NCBI RefSeq assembly: GCF_019428685.1
Contig: NZ_CP080095.1
Span: forward strand, 558,001-622,000
Direction: 5' to 3'
Length of the DNA stretch: 64,000 nucleotides
Origin: Paraburkholderia edwinii
Lineage (GTDB): Bacteria; Pseudomonadota; Gammaproteobacteria; Burkholderiales; Burkholderiaceae
The stretch's first letter is position 1; the number at the start of each line of letters is the position of its first letter. The notes under the pieces were generated by a model. The model worked only from the letters and a program-made list of their open reading frames with translations. It was not told the DNA's origin and did no database searches. Shown piece after piece: positions 36,321 to 45,620 of this stretch. The position numbers and the translations under genes are program-made.

Positions 36321-37208
36321 TCAAGACTCCGTTCCGGTCAATCGCACCGGCGCCCGAACAGGAATCAGGTTTTCCCTGATCTGCTGAGCCAGTTCCAGCA
36401 CAGCCGGCGAATCCTGCCCCTTCGACACATGAAGGTTAATCGCAAAGCTCGGCAACTCCGGAAGCCCGCTTTGCGGCGGCAGTATGTCGAGATCAGCCGG
36501 CACCGTCGACTCGAGAAAAGCCCCGATGGCCAGATCGGATCGCACCGTGGCGATGGTCGCATCGATGCTGCCGTTTTCGAACACGGTGCGCCACGGTATG
36601 TCGTGCTTTCGAAGCGTATCGAGTACCGGACGCCGGAACACGCACGTCTCGACGACCAGCGAGACGGGCACCGGACTCATCTGATGCGCGGTTCCCCCTT
36701 TCGCGCCGACCCACACTAAACGATCGACAGCCAGACATTCACCGCTCGAGGGGCCGGGAAGTTCTTCGATCAACGCGATGTCGATTTTGCCTTCGTTGAG
36801 CGTACGCAATAGCTCTGGCGACGCCGCGCAGACCATCGACAGTTCCACCTGCGGATGCGCCAACGTAAAGGCCTTCAAGATCGAGCCGAGATGCGTTCCG
36901 ACCATGTCCGGCGGAGCGCCGAGACAAATCTTCCCTTCCAGTGTGCCGGCCGTCATTTCCGCCAGAATCACGTCATGCAGAGCCAGCAGACGCCTTGCAT
37001 GGCCAAGCAACCGCTCTCCGAGCGGAGTCAACCGCATATCGCGATGGTCGCGGAAAAACAATGGGCCCGACATGGCCTCGAGTTTCGCCACCCGTTGGCT
37101 GATCGCGCCTTGCGTCAGATGAAGCGTATGCGCGGCCGCCGTCATGCTTCCGCGGTCCGCGATGGTGACGAATGCACGCAGTAAAGTGATCTCAAGATTG
37201 CGCGTCAT
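36321..37208 (-). CDS. LysR-family transcriptional regulator
   Basis: A 295-residue LysR-type regulator with the N-terminal winged helix (LLRAFVTIADRGSMTAAAHTLHLTQGAISQRVAKLEA) and a periplasmic-binding-like effector domain. The start MTRNLEIT (37208) is preferred over MIPLIS (37241). It is divergent from a DMT-family exporter gene with a 97-bp gap, the usual arrangement for a LysR regulator that controls the neighbouring transporter. Confidence 0.92.
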   Translation of the reverse strand: MTRNLEITLLRAFVTIADRGSMTAAAHTLHLTQGAISQRVAKLEAMSGPLFFRDHRDMRLTPLGERLLGHARRLLALHDVILAEMTAGTLEGKICLGAPPDMVGTHLGSILKAFTLAHPQVELSMVCAASPELLRTLNEGKIDIALIEELPGPSSGECLAVDRLVWVGAKGGTAHQMSPVPVSLVVETCVFRRPVLDTLRKHDIPWRTVFENGSIDATIATVRSDLAIGAFLESTVPADLDILPPQSGLPELPSFAINLHVSKGQDSPAVLELAQQIRENLIPVRAPVRLTGTES

Positions 37209-37305
37209 ATTGACATTAGCGAGGCTAATTAAAGGGATCAAAAACTTTCGCTATTGTGATCCAGGTCAAGCGGGTAAGGTTGCGGCCAAGCACCCGGAGA
37301 TTTCA

Positions 37306-38265
37306 ATGCAAGCTCAGTTAAGCGGCACCGCACGACGCCCACGATTCGGTGTCGCCGCGATTCTCGCCGTCGTATTCATATGGTCCGGCTGGATCATCGT
37401 TTCAAGTTGGGGCGTCCACCAGACGCTGACAGCATGGGACATCAGCTTTTTACGATTCACATCGGCAGCACTGGTTACGTTACCGCTGCTGCTCCGAAAG
37501 CGACTCCAGCTTCGCACGGTTTTTAACTGGCGCACACTCGTGTGCAGCCTCGGATGCGGCTTCCCCTATACGATGTTGAGCTTTATCGGCCTCGAGCACT
37601 CGCCCGCAAGCAATGCGGGCGTCGTCGTCAACGGCCTGATGCCGATACTCGTCGCGTGCTTGTCCTTCGTGTTGCTCAAGCAACGCATCGCACGCGCGAA
37701 ACTGCTTGGCATTGCGCTGATTGCAATCGCAAACGGCCTGATCCTCGTCGACGGCGGACTTCACAACTTCCTCGGCATGCTGTGCTTTCTGATGGCGGCG
37801 ATCTGCCTCGCAACCTACACGGTCTTCATGAGACGTTGGCACATCGCCACCGATGTGATGATCGTCTCCGTACCGTGGATCAACGCGATTCTGTTTTTTC
37901 CCATCTGGCTCTTTCTCGCGCCGTCGACACTGCATGAAGCAGGCGCGCAGGAAATGGTCCTTCAGGTACTGTTTCAAGGGGTATTGGTCAGCGTCATCGC
38001 GCTTTATCTGATGACTCACGCCATCCATGCGCTGGGATCCGTGACGGCGTCGACATTCATGGGGCTGGTGCCGGTGGTCGCGGCGGGTCTCGCCCTTGTC
38101 GTTCTTCATGAACCGATCAGCGCGCTGACTACTATCGCTGTGATCATGTGTTCCATCGGCATTGTGTTCTACAACGTATGGGGCACGCGGTTTTCGAGCG
38201 CGCCCGCGATGCCTGAAAAGACCCGCGCGACGCGTCTCGCCAGTGAAGAGACGTGCAGTGAATAG
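37306..38265 (+). CDS. DMT-superfamily (EamA) transporter
   Basis: A 319-residue inner-membrane protein with about ten hydrophobic helices arranged as two EamA repeats; ISFLRFTSAALVTLPLL and SFIGLEHSPASNAGVVVNGLMPILVA belong to the first, LMTHAIHALGSVTASTFMGLVPVVAAGLALVVLHEP (read in parts) to the second. Members export amino acids, metabolites or drugs. GGAG lies 7 bp before the ATG at 37306. The divergent LysR gene suggests inducible expression; the substrate is unknown. Confidence 0.9.
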   Translation: MQAQLSGTARRPRFGVAAILAVVFIWSGWIIVSSWGVHQTLTAWDISFLRFTSAALVTLPLLLRKRLQLRTVFNWRTLVCSLGCGFPYTMLSFIGLEHSPASNAGVVVNGLMPILVACLSFVLLKQRIARAKLLGIALIAIANGLILVDGGLHNFLGMLCFLMAAICLATYTVFMRRWHIATDVMIVSVPWINAILFFPIWLFLAPSTLHEAGAQEMVLQVLFQGVLVSVIALYLMTHAIHALGSVTASTFMGLVPVVAAGLALVVLHEPISALTTIAVIMCSIGIVFYNVWGTRFSSAPAMPEKTRATRLASEETCSE

Positions 38266-38304
38266 CAGTTGGAAGGAAAGGGCCAGGCGCGGGGTCGGGC
38301 GCGT

Positions 38305-39783
38305 CTAACGTACCGGCGATTGAGTGTGCTGCGCGGTTTGAGTACCCGTTCCCCCGCCGCCGTCCGCATCGTCGGGCGCCGCCTCAACCGCATGCGCTTG
38401 CCGCGGAAACAAGAGCGTAAATCGCGTCACGCCCGCATCACTCTGAGCCAACCCGCTGCCGCCATGCAATTGCATGATGCTGCGCACGATCGAAAGCCCG
38501 AGCCCGCTCGATTCCGACGACCGCTGCCGCGACGCATCGGCGCGATAAAACCGGTCGAAGAGCCGTTCGAGGTGATGCGGCGGAATCGTCGGGCCGCGGT
38601 TCTCCACGTGTAGCGCGACACCGTCCGCGCGCGCTTCAGCCGTCATCGAAATCGCCGTGCCGGGCTCCGCATAGCGGACCGCGTTGGCGAGCAGATTGCC
38701 GAGCGCGCGCCGCAGCAGCAACGGATCGGCGAACACCGTGCCTTCCCCGCGAGATTCGATGCGCACGCCGCGATCGTCGGCAAGGTCTTCGAAGTATTCG
38801 ACGATGCGCATGAATTCTTCGGCGATCGATAGCGCCTTGCGCTCGATTGCATGGTCGGCGTGCTCGGCGCGCGCGAGGAACAGCATGTTGTCGATCATCT
38901 TCGACATCCGCTGCAGTTCCTCGAAATTCGAGCCGAGCAGCCGCTGGTAGTACGCGGCGTCGCGCGTCTGGCTCAGTCCCACTTCGGTTTGCCCGAGCAG
39001 ATTGCCGATCGGCGTGCGCAGGTCGTGCGCCATATCGGCCGATACCTGCTTTAACTGCGTGAAGCCGCGTTCGAGCCGGTCGAGCATCGCGTTGAACGCG
39101 CCGATCAGCGCGTCCAGTTCGGGCGGCGCATCGCGCTGTTCGATGCGCGTCGACAGATTGCCGATGCCGATCGACGCGGTCTGAGCGGCGAGGCGTCGCA
39201 GCGGATTCATGCCGCGCCGCGCGAGGCCATACGCGAGGAGGGCGGCGAGCACGGCCGCAAGCGACGCGAAGAACAGGATCTGGTCGCGATAGTCGGCCAG
39301 CATTTTCGTGCGCTCCGCCATCAGCCGTCCCGAGATGATCTGCAGATCGCGCTGCCCGGCCGCGCCTTCAGCGGCGGCCGACACATAGATGAACGGCGTG
39401 CCGTCGTTCTGCGTCGTGTGATGCACGGCCGAAAGCGATAGCGCGGCGCCGGCCGGCACCGGCTCGACGTCGGGCACGGCAGTGTGACCCGGATTGACCG
39501 TGATGAGCGGCGTGCCGTCGGGCATGCGCACGACCAGCAGCGACTCGGTATTGCCGAGCATATTCGCGAACAGTTGCGGCTTCTCGCGAATCAGATCGCG
39601 CACGTCGACATCGTGCATCAGCGTGCGGATCTGGTCGACACGCGTGACGAGCGCGCCGTCGTCGCGCACTACGAGTTGCGCTTCGAGCTGCCGGTACAGC
39701 GCGAAGCCGACAATCCCCATCGCGCCGAACGCGATCAGCGCGAACAGCAGCGCGAGCCGGGTGGTCAGCGAAATGCGCTTCAC
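38305..39783 (-). CDS. sensor histidine kinase, heavy-metal (CusS/IrlS) type
   Basis: A 492-residue membrane kinase: TM1 at about 10-30, a periplasmic domain of ~130 residues, TM2 at about 167-187, a HAMP linker, the phospho-acceptor helix [18 protein letters not shown] near residue 250, and a HATPase domain with [14 protein letters not shown] and [13 protein letters not shown]. The DLRTPI variant and layout match the IrlS/CusS/CzcS group. The C-terminal ~25 residues are low-complexity. Its start overlaps the response-regulator stop by 4 bp, so the pair is translationally coupled. The stimulus is not deducible; no metal-efflux genes are adjacent. Confidence 0.92.
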   Translation of the reverse strand: MKRISLTTRLALLFALIAFGAMGIVGFALYRQLEAQLVVRDDGALVTRVDQIRTLMHDVDVRDLIREKPQLFANMLGNTESLLVVRMPDGTPLITVNPGHTAVPDVEPVPAGAALSLSAVHHTTQNDGTPFIYVSAAAEGAAGQRDLQIISGRLMAERTKMLADYRDQILFFASLAAVLAALLAYGLARRGMNPLRRLAAQTASIGIGNLSTRIEQRDAPPELDALIGAFNAMLDRLERGFTQLKQVSADMAHDLRTPIGNLLGQTEVGLSQTRDAAYYQRLLGSNFEELQRMSKMIDNMLFLARAEHADHAIERKALSIAEEFMRIVEYFEDLADDRGVRIESRGEGTVFADPLLLRRALGNLLANAVRYAEPGTAISMTAEARADGVALHVENRGPTIPPHHLERLFDRFYRADASRQRSSESSGLGLSIVRSIMQLHGGSGLAQSDAGVTRFTLLFPRQAHAVEAAPDDADGGGGTGTQTAQHTQSPVR

Positions 39784-40454
39784 GATTCGTCCTCGCAGCG
39801 ATAGCCGACGCCATGCACGGTGTGAATCAGGCGCCGCTCGAACGGCTCGTCGATTTTTTGCCGCAGCCGGCGCACGGCGACGTCCACCACGTTGCTATCG
39901 CTATCGAAGTTCATGTCCCACACGCGCGACGCGATCAGCGCGCGCGATAGCACCTGCCCCTGGTTCTGCATGAAGAACTGCAGCAGGTTGAATTCCTTGT
40001 TGGTCAGCGAGATGCGCGTGCCGCCGCGTTCGACGCGGCGCTTAGGCACATCGACGCGCAGATCGCCGAGCGCGAGCACCTCTTCCTGCTTCTGCGGCTG
40101 CCCGCGCCGCAGAATGATGCGGATGCGGGCCAGCAGTTCGGCGAATGAAAAGGGCTTGACGAGGTAGTCGTCGGCGCCGAGGTCGAGGCCCTTCAGGCGG
40201 TCTTCGAGCGTGCCGCGCGCGCTGAGGAACAACACCGGCGTATCGGTGCGCGCGCCGAGCTTCTTCATGACGGTCCAGCCGTCCATCTCCGGCATCATCA
40301 CGTCGAGCAGGATCAGGTCGTAGCGCATTTCCTGCGCGAGGTGCAGGCCGTCGATGCCGTTGTTCGCCACGTCGACCACGTACCCGGCTTCGGTCAGTCC
40401 GTTCTGCAGATAATCGCCGGTTTTTGCTTCGTCTTCGATGACCAGAATTCGCAT
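39780..40454 (-). CDS. OmpR/IrlR-type response regulator
   Basis: A 224-residue regulator. The receiver domain starts [16 protein letters not shown], with the phospho-accepting Asp in [13 protein letters not shown] near residue 51 and the conserved Lys in [14 protein letters not shown]. The C-terminal winged helix ends [13 protein letters not shown]...[12 protein letters not shown]. It partners with the histidine kinase whose gene overlaps its stop. A secreted-hydrolase gene lies 126 bp upstream on the same strand and could be a target, though nothing in the sequence proves this. Confidence 0.94.
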   Translation of the reverse strand: MRILVIEDEAKTGDYLQNGLTEAGYVVDVANNGIDGLHLAQEMRYDLILLDVMMPEMDGWTVMKKLGARTDTPVLFLSARGTLEDRLKGLDLGADDYLVKPFSFAELLARIRIILRRGQPQKQEEVLALGDLRVDVPKRRVERGGTRISLTNKEFNLLQFFMQNQGQVLSRALIASRVWDMNFDSDSNVVDVAVRRLRQKIDEPFERRLIHTVHGVGYRCEDES

Positions 40455-40580
40455 ATCGTCTACCGTCGATGTTCTGCTTCAGAGGCAACCGTGTGCTCGC
40501 GCCGGGCGCGCGTCGTAGCCGTCGACCGGCGGCTACGACGTACTCCAATGACGATCACGGCGGCGATTACCGCGCGTCGA

Positions 40581-41366
40581 TCACTGCCCCGACTGCTGCG
40601 CCGCCTGCTCGATCAGCGCGGCGACTTCCTTCGGATGCGATTCATACACCGAATGGCTCGCGCCGTCGATTTCGACGGTATGCGCATGCGCGCGCGCCGC
40701 GTACATCCGCTCGAGGTCCGGGTTGATGATCTTGTCCGCCTTCGCGACCATATACCAGACCGGCTTGTTCTTCCACGCCGGGTCGGGAATCTCCGCGGTG
40801 AATACGGCAGCCGCCGTCGGCATCTGCGAGTGCGCTTCGAATTCCGCTTGTGCGCGCGGCAGATCGGCGGCGAAATCGGACGGATAGTTAGCCGGGTTCA
40901 GATACAGGAAACCGTCCGGCGTCTTGACGACGGCCTTCGTCGCGTTCGGGTATTTCTTGCCATTGCTCGCTTCGGTTTCGCCGACGTCGAGCGCATGCGC
41001 GGCGATATAGACGAGCGATTTCACATGTTCGTCGTTGCCCGCTTCCGTGATGATCGCACCCCCGTAGCTATGCCCGACCAGCACCACCGGACCGTCGATG
41101 CCGTCGATCACGCGCTTCGTGGCGGTCACGTCTTCCTTGAACGACGTCAGCGGTTCCTGCACGAGCGTCACGTTGTAGCCGTCCTTCGTCAGGATATCGT
41201 AGACAGGACGCCAGCCGCCGCCGCCGACGAACGCGCCGTGCACCAGCACGATGTTCTTGATGGGTGCGGCGAAGGCGGGCGTGGCGGCAGCGCCGAACAG
41301 GCAGACAGCGGCGGCCGCGCCGACTGCAACTGAGCGAACGGCGGAACTGAACGAGGGGATACGCAT
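40581..41366 (-). CDS. secreted alpha/beta hydrolase
   Basis: A 261-residue protein with an N-terminal signal peptide (cleavage near AFA, residue 33) followed by an alpha/beta-hydrolase domain: oxyanion segment LVHGAFVGGGGW, nucleophile elbow GHSYGGAI, late acid near KADKIINPD and catalytic His in DGASHSVYESHP. It resembles plant methylesterase/hydroxynitrile-lyase-like and EstC-like bacterial hydrolases that act on small esters. Start at 41366 (MRIPSFSS) is chosen because the signal peptide begins there. Located just upstream of a two-component system on the same strand. Confidence 0.88.
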   Translation of the reverse strand: MRIPSFSSAVRSVAVGAAAAVCLFGAAATPAFAAPIKNIVLVHGAFVGGGGWRPVYDILTKDGYNVTLVQEPLTSFKEDVTATKRVIDGIDGPVVLVGHSYGGAIITEAGNDEHVKSLVYIAAHALDVGETEASNGKKYPNATKAVVKTPDGFLYLNPANYPSDFAADLPRAQAEFEAHSQMPTAAAVFTAEIPDPAWKNKPVWYMVAKADKIINPDLERMYAARAHAHTVEIDGASHSVYESHPKEVAALIEQAAQQSGQ

Positions 41367-41500
41367 GGCGACTCCTTTAAACCGGATCACGTTGTTGGAA
41401 AGGGGTGAAACGTGATGCCAGTCTAGGGAGCGGCCTGGGACCGGGCCGTTACCCAGTCATTACGAAAAAATGACGAAGCGGTTCGGGCGGTCGGTAAAAG

Positions 41501-41533
41501 CGAGGGCGCCTGTGCAAAGCAGAGGCGCCCTCG
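41501..41533 (-). terminator. rho-independent terminator behind csbD-like gene
   Basis: CGAGGGCGCCT (41501-41511) pairs with AGGCGCCCTCG (41523-41533) across an 11-nt loop; on the minus strand the stem is followed by CTTTTACC. Position between the CsbD gene and the hydrolase gene fits a terminator for the former. The U-run is short. Confidence 0.45.
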
Positions 41534-41573
41534 TCGCCGTTGGGACCGTGATTTCGGGCCAGCGGGCTCGCCA

Positions 41574-41636
41574 GGCCCATCAGACCCACGAGACCCATCA
41601 GGCTAATGAGGCCAATGAGGCCCACCGGTCCACCGG
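41574..41636. repeat. seven degenerate 9-bp tandem repeats
   Basis: Seven consecutive 9-mers of the type GGCCAATGA / GACCCATCA run directly up to the stop of the CsbD-like gene (minus strand). Copies differ at up to four positions. No protein repeat is convincing, as the frame holding Gly-Pro-like codons is broken by a stop. Confidence 0.6.
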
Positions 41637-41639
41637 CCT

Positions 41640-41828
41640 TTAGTGCTTACGCTTCTGGGAATCCTTGACGGCTTCCTTCATGTCGCCCACGTCCTTGCGG
41701 GTCTGGCCGACTTCCTGCTGCACGTCGCCCTTCAGCTCGCGGGCCGGATTGTTCGTCGCGCGACCAACCGCTTCGTTGGCCTTGCCCTTCACCTTCTCGA
41801 CGGTGCCCTTCACCTGATCCTTATTCAT
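41640..41828 (-). CDS. CsbD-family stress-response protein
   Basis: A 62-residue, highly charged, cysteine-free protein with the CsbD pattern MNKDQVKGTVEKVKGKANEAVGRATNN..RELKGDVQQEVGQ. CsbD proteins are small, abundant, intrinsically flexible general-stress proteins of unknown mechanism. AGGAGGGG precedes the ATG by about 5 bp, a strong ribosome site that fits high expression. Followed by tandem 9-mers and a hairpin. Confidence 0.92.
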   Translation of the reverse strand: MNKDQVKGTVEKVKGKANEAVGRATNNPARELKGDVQQEVGQTRKDVGDMKEAVKDSQKRKH

Positions 41829-42073
41829 GATGCCCCTCCTTTAAGACGACAAGGCGTCGCCAAGCGTCACTGCAGCATGAAGCGAGCCCGACATGAATCT
41901 CGCATGCGGCAACGCGATTGTGCAAAGCAGCAGAAGGACAGGCCGATGCGATGCGGCCACAGCGCGATATCGAGCCACACGCTCGAGCCGTACACGATGT
42001 CGCGCAAAGACGCATAAAAACTGTCGCGATTGGAATAGCACTTGCTAAAATCGGAAATAGTACGGAGGGCAAT

Positions 42074-42502
42074 ATGGCAGACATCCTTATTGTCGATGCC
42101 GACACAGGCGTGCTGAGTACCCTCGGCCTGCTGATCGCCGCGGAAGGCTACGTCGTCCGCACGGCCACCAACGGCAGCGACGCGCTCGATCTCGCGCGCG
42201 CGAGCCGTCCTGACGTGCTGATTTCCGACACGCGCACGCCCGGCCTTTCCGGTCCGGCGCTCGTGCGCGAAATGCGCAAAGACCCTGCACTTGCTACCGT
42301 GCCGGTCATCCTCGCTTTCAACGGCGCATTGCCGCCGCGCATTCGCGTCTTCAGTTTTTTGCGCAAGCCATTACGGTATGCCAGGCTTCTGAAAGTGCTG
42401 CACCGCGCAGAGCGCGCATGCGCTAAACGCGACGCGCGCCATTCGCCGTCGGACTGGAGAGTCGCCCGGCGCCATCTGAAGGGCGAGCCGAAACCGGGCT
42501 AA
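42074..42502 (+). CDS. stand-alone receiver-domain response regulator
   Basis: A 142-residue protein consisting of one CheY-like receiver: DILIVDADTGVLSTL at the start, the phospho-acceptor Asp in VLISDTRTPGLSG near residue 52, and the conserved Lys in FLRKPLRY near 103. The C-terminal ~35 residues are basic and without a recognisable output domain. GGAGG lies 6 bp before the ATG. Its kinase is not adjacent. Confidence 0.88.
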   Translation: MADILIVDADTGVLSTLGLLIAAEGYVVRTATNGSDALDLARASRPDVLISDTRTPGLSGPALVREMRKDPALATVPVILAFNGALPPRIRVFSFLRKPLRYARLLKVLHRAERACAKRDARHSPSDWRVARRHLKGEPKPG

Positions 42503-42503
42503 C

Positions 42504-42546
42504 GGGGTTCAAGCGGGCGCAAGCGGGATTCAAGCGGGGTTCAAGC
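42504..42546. repeat. four imperfect 10-11-bp tandem repeats
   Basis: Four copies of GGGTTCAAGC-like units (one shortened and altered) begin 2 bp after the receiver gene stop and end just before the convergent DUF2442 gene. Confidence 0.55.
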
Positions 42547-42554
42547 GCGCTCGA

Positions 42555-42791
42555 TCAATGTCGCGCGTCCGGCAAGGAAAGCAGCAAAGCAGGCACGCTC
42601 ATATCTTCGTCGAGCTCAGGCCAGTACAACTGCTGACGGTCCAGCGAAATCGCGAAGTGCTCGCGTTCGTCGGTTGTCGCTGCTTCCAGCACCGGAAACC
42701 AGCGTAGCGGAAACTCGATATCCCGCCCGTCGGATAGCCGCAGAAACAAGTGCGCGCTATCGAAGCTCACATCGACTGCATCGGCATACAT
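42555..42791 (-). CDS. DUF2442 family protein
   Basis: A 78-residue protein with the DUF2442 pattern: VSFDSAHLFLRLSDGRDIEFPLRWFPVLEAATTDERE, followed by ISLDRQQLYWPELDEDMSVPALL. These small proteins are often encoded near toxin-antitoxin-like or DUF4160 genes; no such partner is seen here. A TATCGTGT... region upstream (42792-43219) holds nothing further that I recognise. Function unknown. Confidence 0.85.
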   Translation of the reverse strand: MYADAVDVSFDSAHLFLRLSDGRDIEFPLRWFPVLEAATTDEREHFAISLDRQQLYWPELDEDMSVPALLLSLPDARH

Positions 42792-43219
42792 GGCTCGCTC
42801 CTGAACGAAGACTTCCTACACGCCCATACACGATAGGTGGCGCGGCAGTCGCGTTCAAGTGAGCTTCGCGCTGCGGTAGCGTAGCCATTGCGCGGCCGTT
42901 GCACGGTCATAGCGCAACAGCGTTCGGCGCGGATTCGTTTGCGCAGTCGCAAACGTGTTTCCCGGCGTACTTGCAACACGTACGCATCGCCTTGCGCGAG
43001 GTTGCGTCGAGGTTGCGTGGTTACGGGCCGCATCGTGGCAGTTCCCGATACAATCCCCTGACGAAACACCCATGCCCGCATGCGTTGCGGGTGTGCTGCT
43101 TCGACCCGTCTGTGCTGTCCACGACTATCAAGTAAGTCGTTCGTCGCGCCGTAAACGTAAGGATCAGCGTCACGCTTCAGCCGCATCGATCGGGCCGTTC
43201 GACTGACTGCAGGCAGCCG
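42792..43219. other. intergenic region before the diguanylate cyclase gene
   Basis: 428 bp between divergent genes (DUF2442, minus; diguanylate cyclase, plus). Open frames here are short and without protein features. No terminator, repeat or RNA was recognised. Confidence 0.4.
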
Positions 43220-44812
43220 ATGCAGGGACAGCGCGGTGACTTCATGCCAGCCAGGCCGTCTATGTTCAACTTTCTTCTCGATACACCCGCATCGGGCAAC
43301 GGCCAGGTCACAGCGTCGATACGCGCGTCGCTGCTGTCCACGCTATTCGAGAACACGCGCCCGCTGCTGATGTCGGGCCTCTCCAGCGCCTTCGTCGCCG
43401 TGGTGGCCTGCTTTCGCGTGCATCATGCATGGGCGCCGCTGTGGCTCGCTGCCGAGATCCTTTTTCTCGCTGCGCGGATGACCATCGCGCACCTGTACGT
43501 GGCGCGTAACCGCGTGCGTCCGGTTCATCCGGAACCGTCGGCCGCGCGCTATGCGCCGGTGTCGCTGCTCGCGTGTCTGACCTTCGGCCTCGGCACGATG
43601 GCGTCGATCATTTCCGGCGATATGGAACTCGCATCGCTGTCGCTGATGGTGACGGCCGGCATTCTCGGCGGCATCGCGTCGCGCAACGCCGCGCTGCCGC
43701 GCCTCGCGATCATGCAGATTTTCTTCGGCACGATTCCGATCGGTGTCGGCGCGCTGCTCGCGCCGCGCAGCGCATCGTGGATACTCGTGCCGCCGCTTTT
43801 CGCCTATCTCGTCGCGATGGTGTCGGTGGTGCGGCGCCACTACGAAGGTCTCGTCGCGCTGATGACCGCCGAGCAGCGGCATGCGGAACTCGCGGCCCGC
43901 TTCGATGCGGCGCTGACGCATATGCCGCACGGCCTGTGCACGATCGACGGCAACGGCCGCGTGATCGTCGCGAACCGGCGCGCGGCGGAACTGTTCGGCG
44001 CGACCGTCGAAATGTTGCGCCTGAACGTGCCGCTGCCTGAATTTATCGGGCAGGTGGGCGTCGCGAAGTTCGGCGAGACCTTGCGCAAGCAACTGGTCGA
44101 GCGCTGCACCACGTGGCTCTCGGGCGAGCGCCGGCCACTCGATCTCGACCTCGGCGACGGCCGCCAGCTCGAAATGACGCGTAACCCGGTGCCCGACGGC
44201 AGCGCGGTGATCATCATCGAGGACGTCACCGAGCGCCGCCAGTCGGAAGCGAAAATCCTGCATCTCGCGCGGCACGATCCGCTGACCGGTTTGCCGAACC
44301 GCCGCGATCTGTACGAGCGGCTCGAGCGGATTCTCGCGAGGTCGATGGGCGGCCGCGAGCCCGAAGTCGCGCTGATGTATCTCGATCTCGACGGTTTCAA
44401 GCAGGTCAACGACCGGCTCGGCCACCATGCCGGCGACGAAGTGCTGACCGCGGTCGCCGGGCGCCTGAAAGAATTGCTGTGGACCGGCGAATTCGTCGCG
44501 CGTCTGGGCGGCGACGAATTCGCGGTCGTTGTCGAAAACAGTACGTGCGCGGCGAGCGAAGCGCTCGCGCCGCGCATCATCCGCGAGCTTGCGAAGCCTT
44601 ACATGCTGTCGACGGGCGAGGCGATCAGCATCGGCACGAGTATCGGCATCGCGTTCGCCGTGCACGGCGAATCGATCGAGCAGCTGTTGAAGCGCGCGGA
44701 CGTCGCGCTGTACGACGCGAAAGAAGCGGGCAAAGGGACGTTCCGCTTCTCGGTGCCGGACAGCAGCCGCAAGGAGGGCGCGGTCAGCGAGCCGCGCTGG
44801 CCGGCGGTCTAG
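43220..44812 (+). CDS. membrane-bound diguanylate cyclase with PAS domain
   Basis: A 530-residue signalling protein expected to make cyclic di-GMP. The N-terminal ~200 residues contain five or six membrane segments (a MASE-like input); then a PAS domain (FDAALTHMPHGLCTIDGNGRVIVANRRAAELFG), and a GGDEF domain (HDPLTGLPNRRDLYERL, DLDGFKQVNDRLGHHAGDEVL, RLGGDEFAVV). The catalytic GGDEF is intact, but the inhibitory RxxD site is replaced by WTGE, so product inhibition by that route is unlikely. Start codon is uncertain: ATGs at 43220, 43244 and 43262 all lack a strong ribosome site. The 3' end overlaps the convergent regulator gene by 29 bp. Confidence 0.88.
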   Translation: MQGQRGDFMPARPSMFNFLLDTPASGNGQVTASIRASLLSTLFENTRPLLMSGLSSAFVAVVACFRVHHAWAPLWLAAEILFLAARMTIAHLYVARNRVRPVHPEPSAARYAPVSLLACLTFGLGTMASIISGDMELASLSLMVTAGILGGIASRNAALPRLAIMQIFFGTIPIGVGALLAPRSASWILVPPLFAYLVAMVSVVRRHYEGLVALMTAEQRHAELAARFDAALTHMPHGLCTIDGNGRVIVANRRAAELFGATVEMLRLNVPLPEFIGQVGVAKFGETLRKQLVERCTTWLSGERRPLDLDLGDGRQLEMTRNPVPDGSAVIIIEDVTERRQSEAKILHLARHDPLTGLPNRRDLYERLERILARSMGGREPEVALMYLDLDGFKQVNDRLGHHAGDEVLTAVAGRLKELLWTGEFVARLGGDEFAVVVENSTCAASEALAPRIIRELAKPYMLSTGEAISIGTSIGIAFAVHGESIEQLLKRADVALYDAKEAGKGTFRFSVPDSSRKEGAVSEPRWPAV

Positions 44813-45620
44813 CGGTGGCGGGGGCGGCCGCAAGGACGGCGTCCGCGGCCTGCGGCGCGATGCGGTCCGTCAACCGGTAGCCGCGGCCGCGCACGGTTTC
44901 GATCACCGTGTCGTGCCCGAGCGCGCGCAGCGCCTTCCTCAGATGGAACACGTGATGATCGACGCTGCGATCGTCGTGGTGGCCGCCCGCTTGCGGACCG
45001 TAGAGTTCGCCGATGATTTCCCTGCGGCTGTACACGCGGTGGCCGTGAGTCAGAAAGAAGTGCAGCAGCTGGCATTCGAACGGGCTCAGCGGCAATGCCG
45101 CTTCGCCGCAGTCCGCTTCGCTCTCGACGCGCATCGCGGCCATGTCGAGCGTCAAGCCGTTCACCGAGATCCGCGTGGACGTCTCGGCGCGCGGCATCGG
45201 CCGCAGCAGCACGCGCAAACGCGAGAGCAGTTCGCGCGGCGAGAACGGCTTGCGTACGAAGTCGTCGGCGCCGGCGTCGAGTGCGCGTACGCAGTCGTCC
45301 GCGTCGTCGCGCGCGCTCAGCATGATGGCGGGCAGACGTTTGGTGCACGGCTCCGCGCGCAGATCGAGCAGGAACGATAGCCCCGAGCAGTCCGGCAACG
45401 ACCAGTCGACAACGAGCGCCAGCGGTGCGCGCAAAGCGATCCGCGCGGCCGCGTCCTGCGCCGTGGACGCCACGCAGGGCTGGTAGCCCGCACCCTGGAA
45501 CAGCGTCCACAGCGTTTCGCAGACGTGCAGGTCCGCGTCGACAATCAGTATGTCTTTCTCGACGCGGCACGGGCTTTCGCCCGATGCGAGGCTGCGGGCT
45601 GTCGCGGTCGGATTGCTCAT
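44784..45620 (-). CDS. OmpR-family response regulator coupled to a di-haem peroxidase gene
   Basis: A 278-residue regulator: receiver domain starting DILIVDADLHVCETLW, the Asp in LALVVDWSLPDCSG, Lys in DFVRKPFSPRELLSR, and a C-terminal winged helix (LPLSPFECQLLHFFLTHGHRVYSRREIIGELYG, VDHHVFHLRKAL, VRGRGYRL). A ~25-residue N-terminal extension and an alanine-rich tail flank the domains. The start (45620) overlaps the stop of the peroxidase gene by 4 bp. There is no kinase gene beside it. Convergent overlap of 29 bp with the diguanylate cyclase gene. Confidence 0.9.
   Translation of the reverse strand: MSNPTATARSLASGESPCRVEKDILIVDADLHVCETLWTLFQGAGYQPCVASTAQDAAARIALRAPLALVVDWSLPDCSGLSFLLDLRAEPCTKRLPAIMLSARDDADDCVRALDAGADDFVRKPFSPRELLSRLRVLLRPMPRAETSTRISVNGLTLDMAAMRVESEADCGEAALPLSPFECQLLHFFLTHGHRVYSRREIIGELYGPQAGGHHDDRSVDHHVFHLRKALRALGHDTVIETVRGRGYRLTDRIAPQAADAVLAAAPATARPPASAAR

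Noticed and set aside
41554..41640. Gly-Pro-like codons suggesting a collagen-like repeat
   Set aside because: The frame is interrupted by a stop and lacks a start; best described as degenerate 9-bp repeats.
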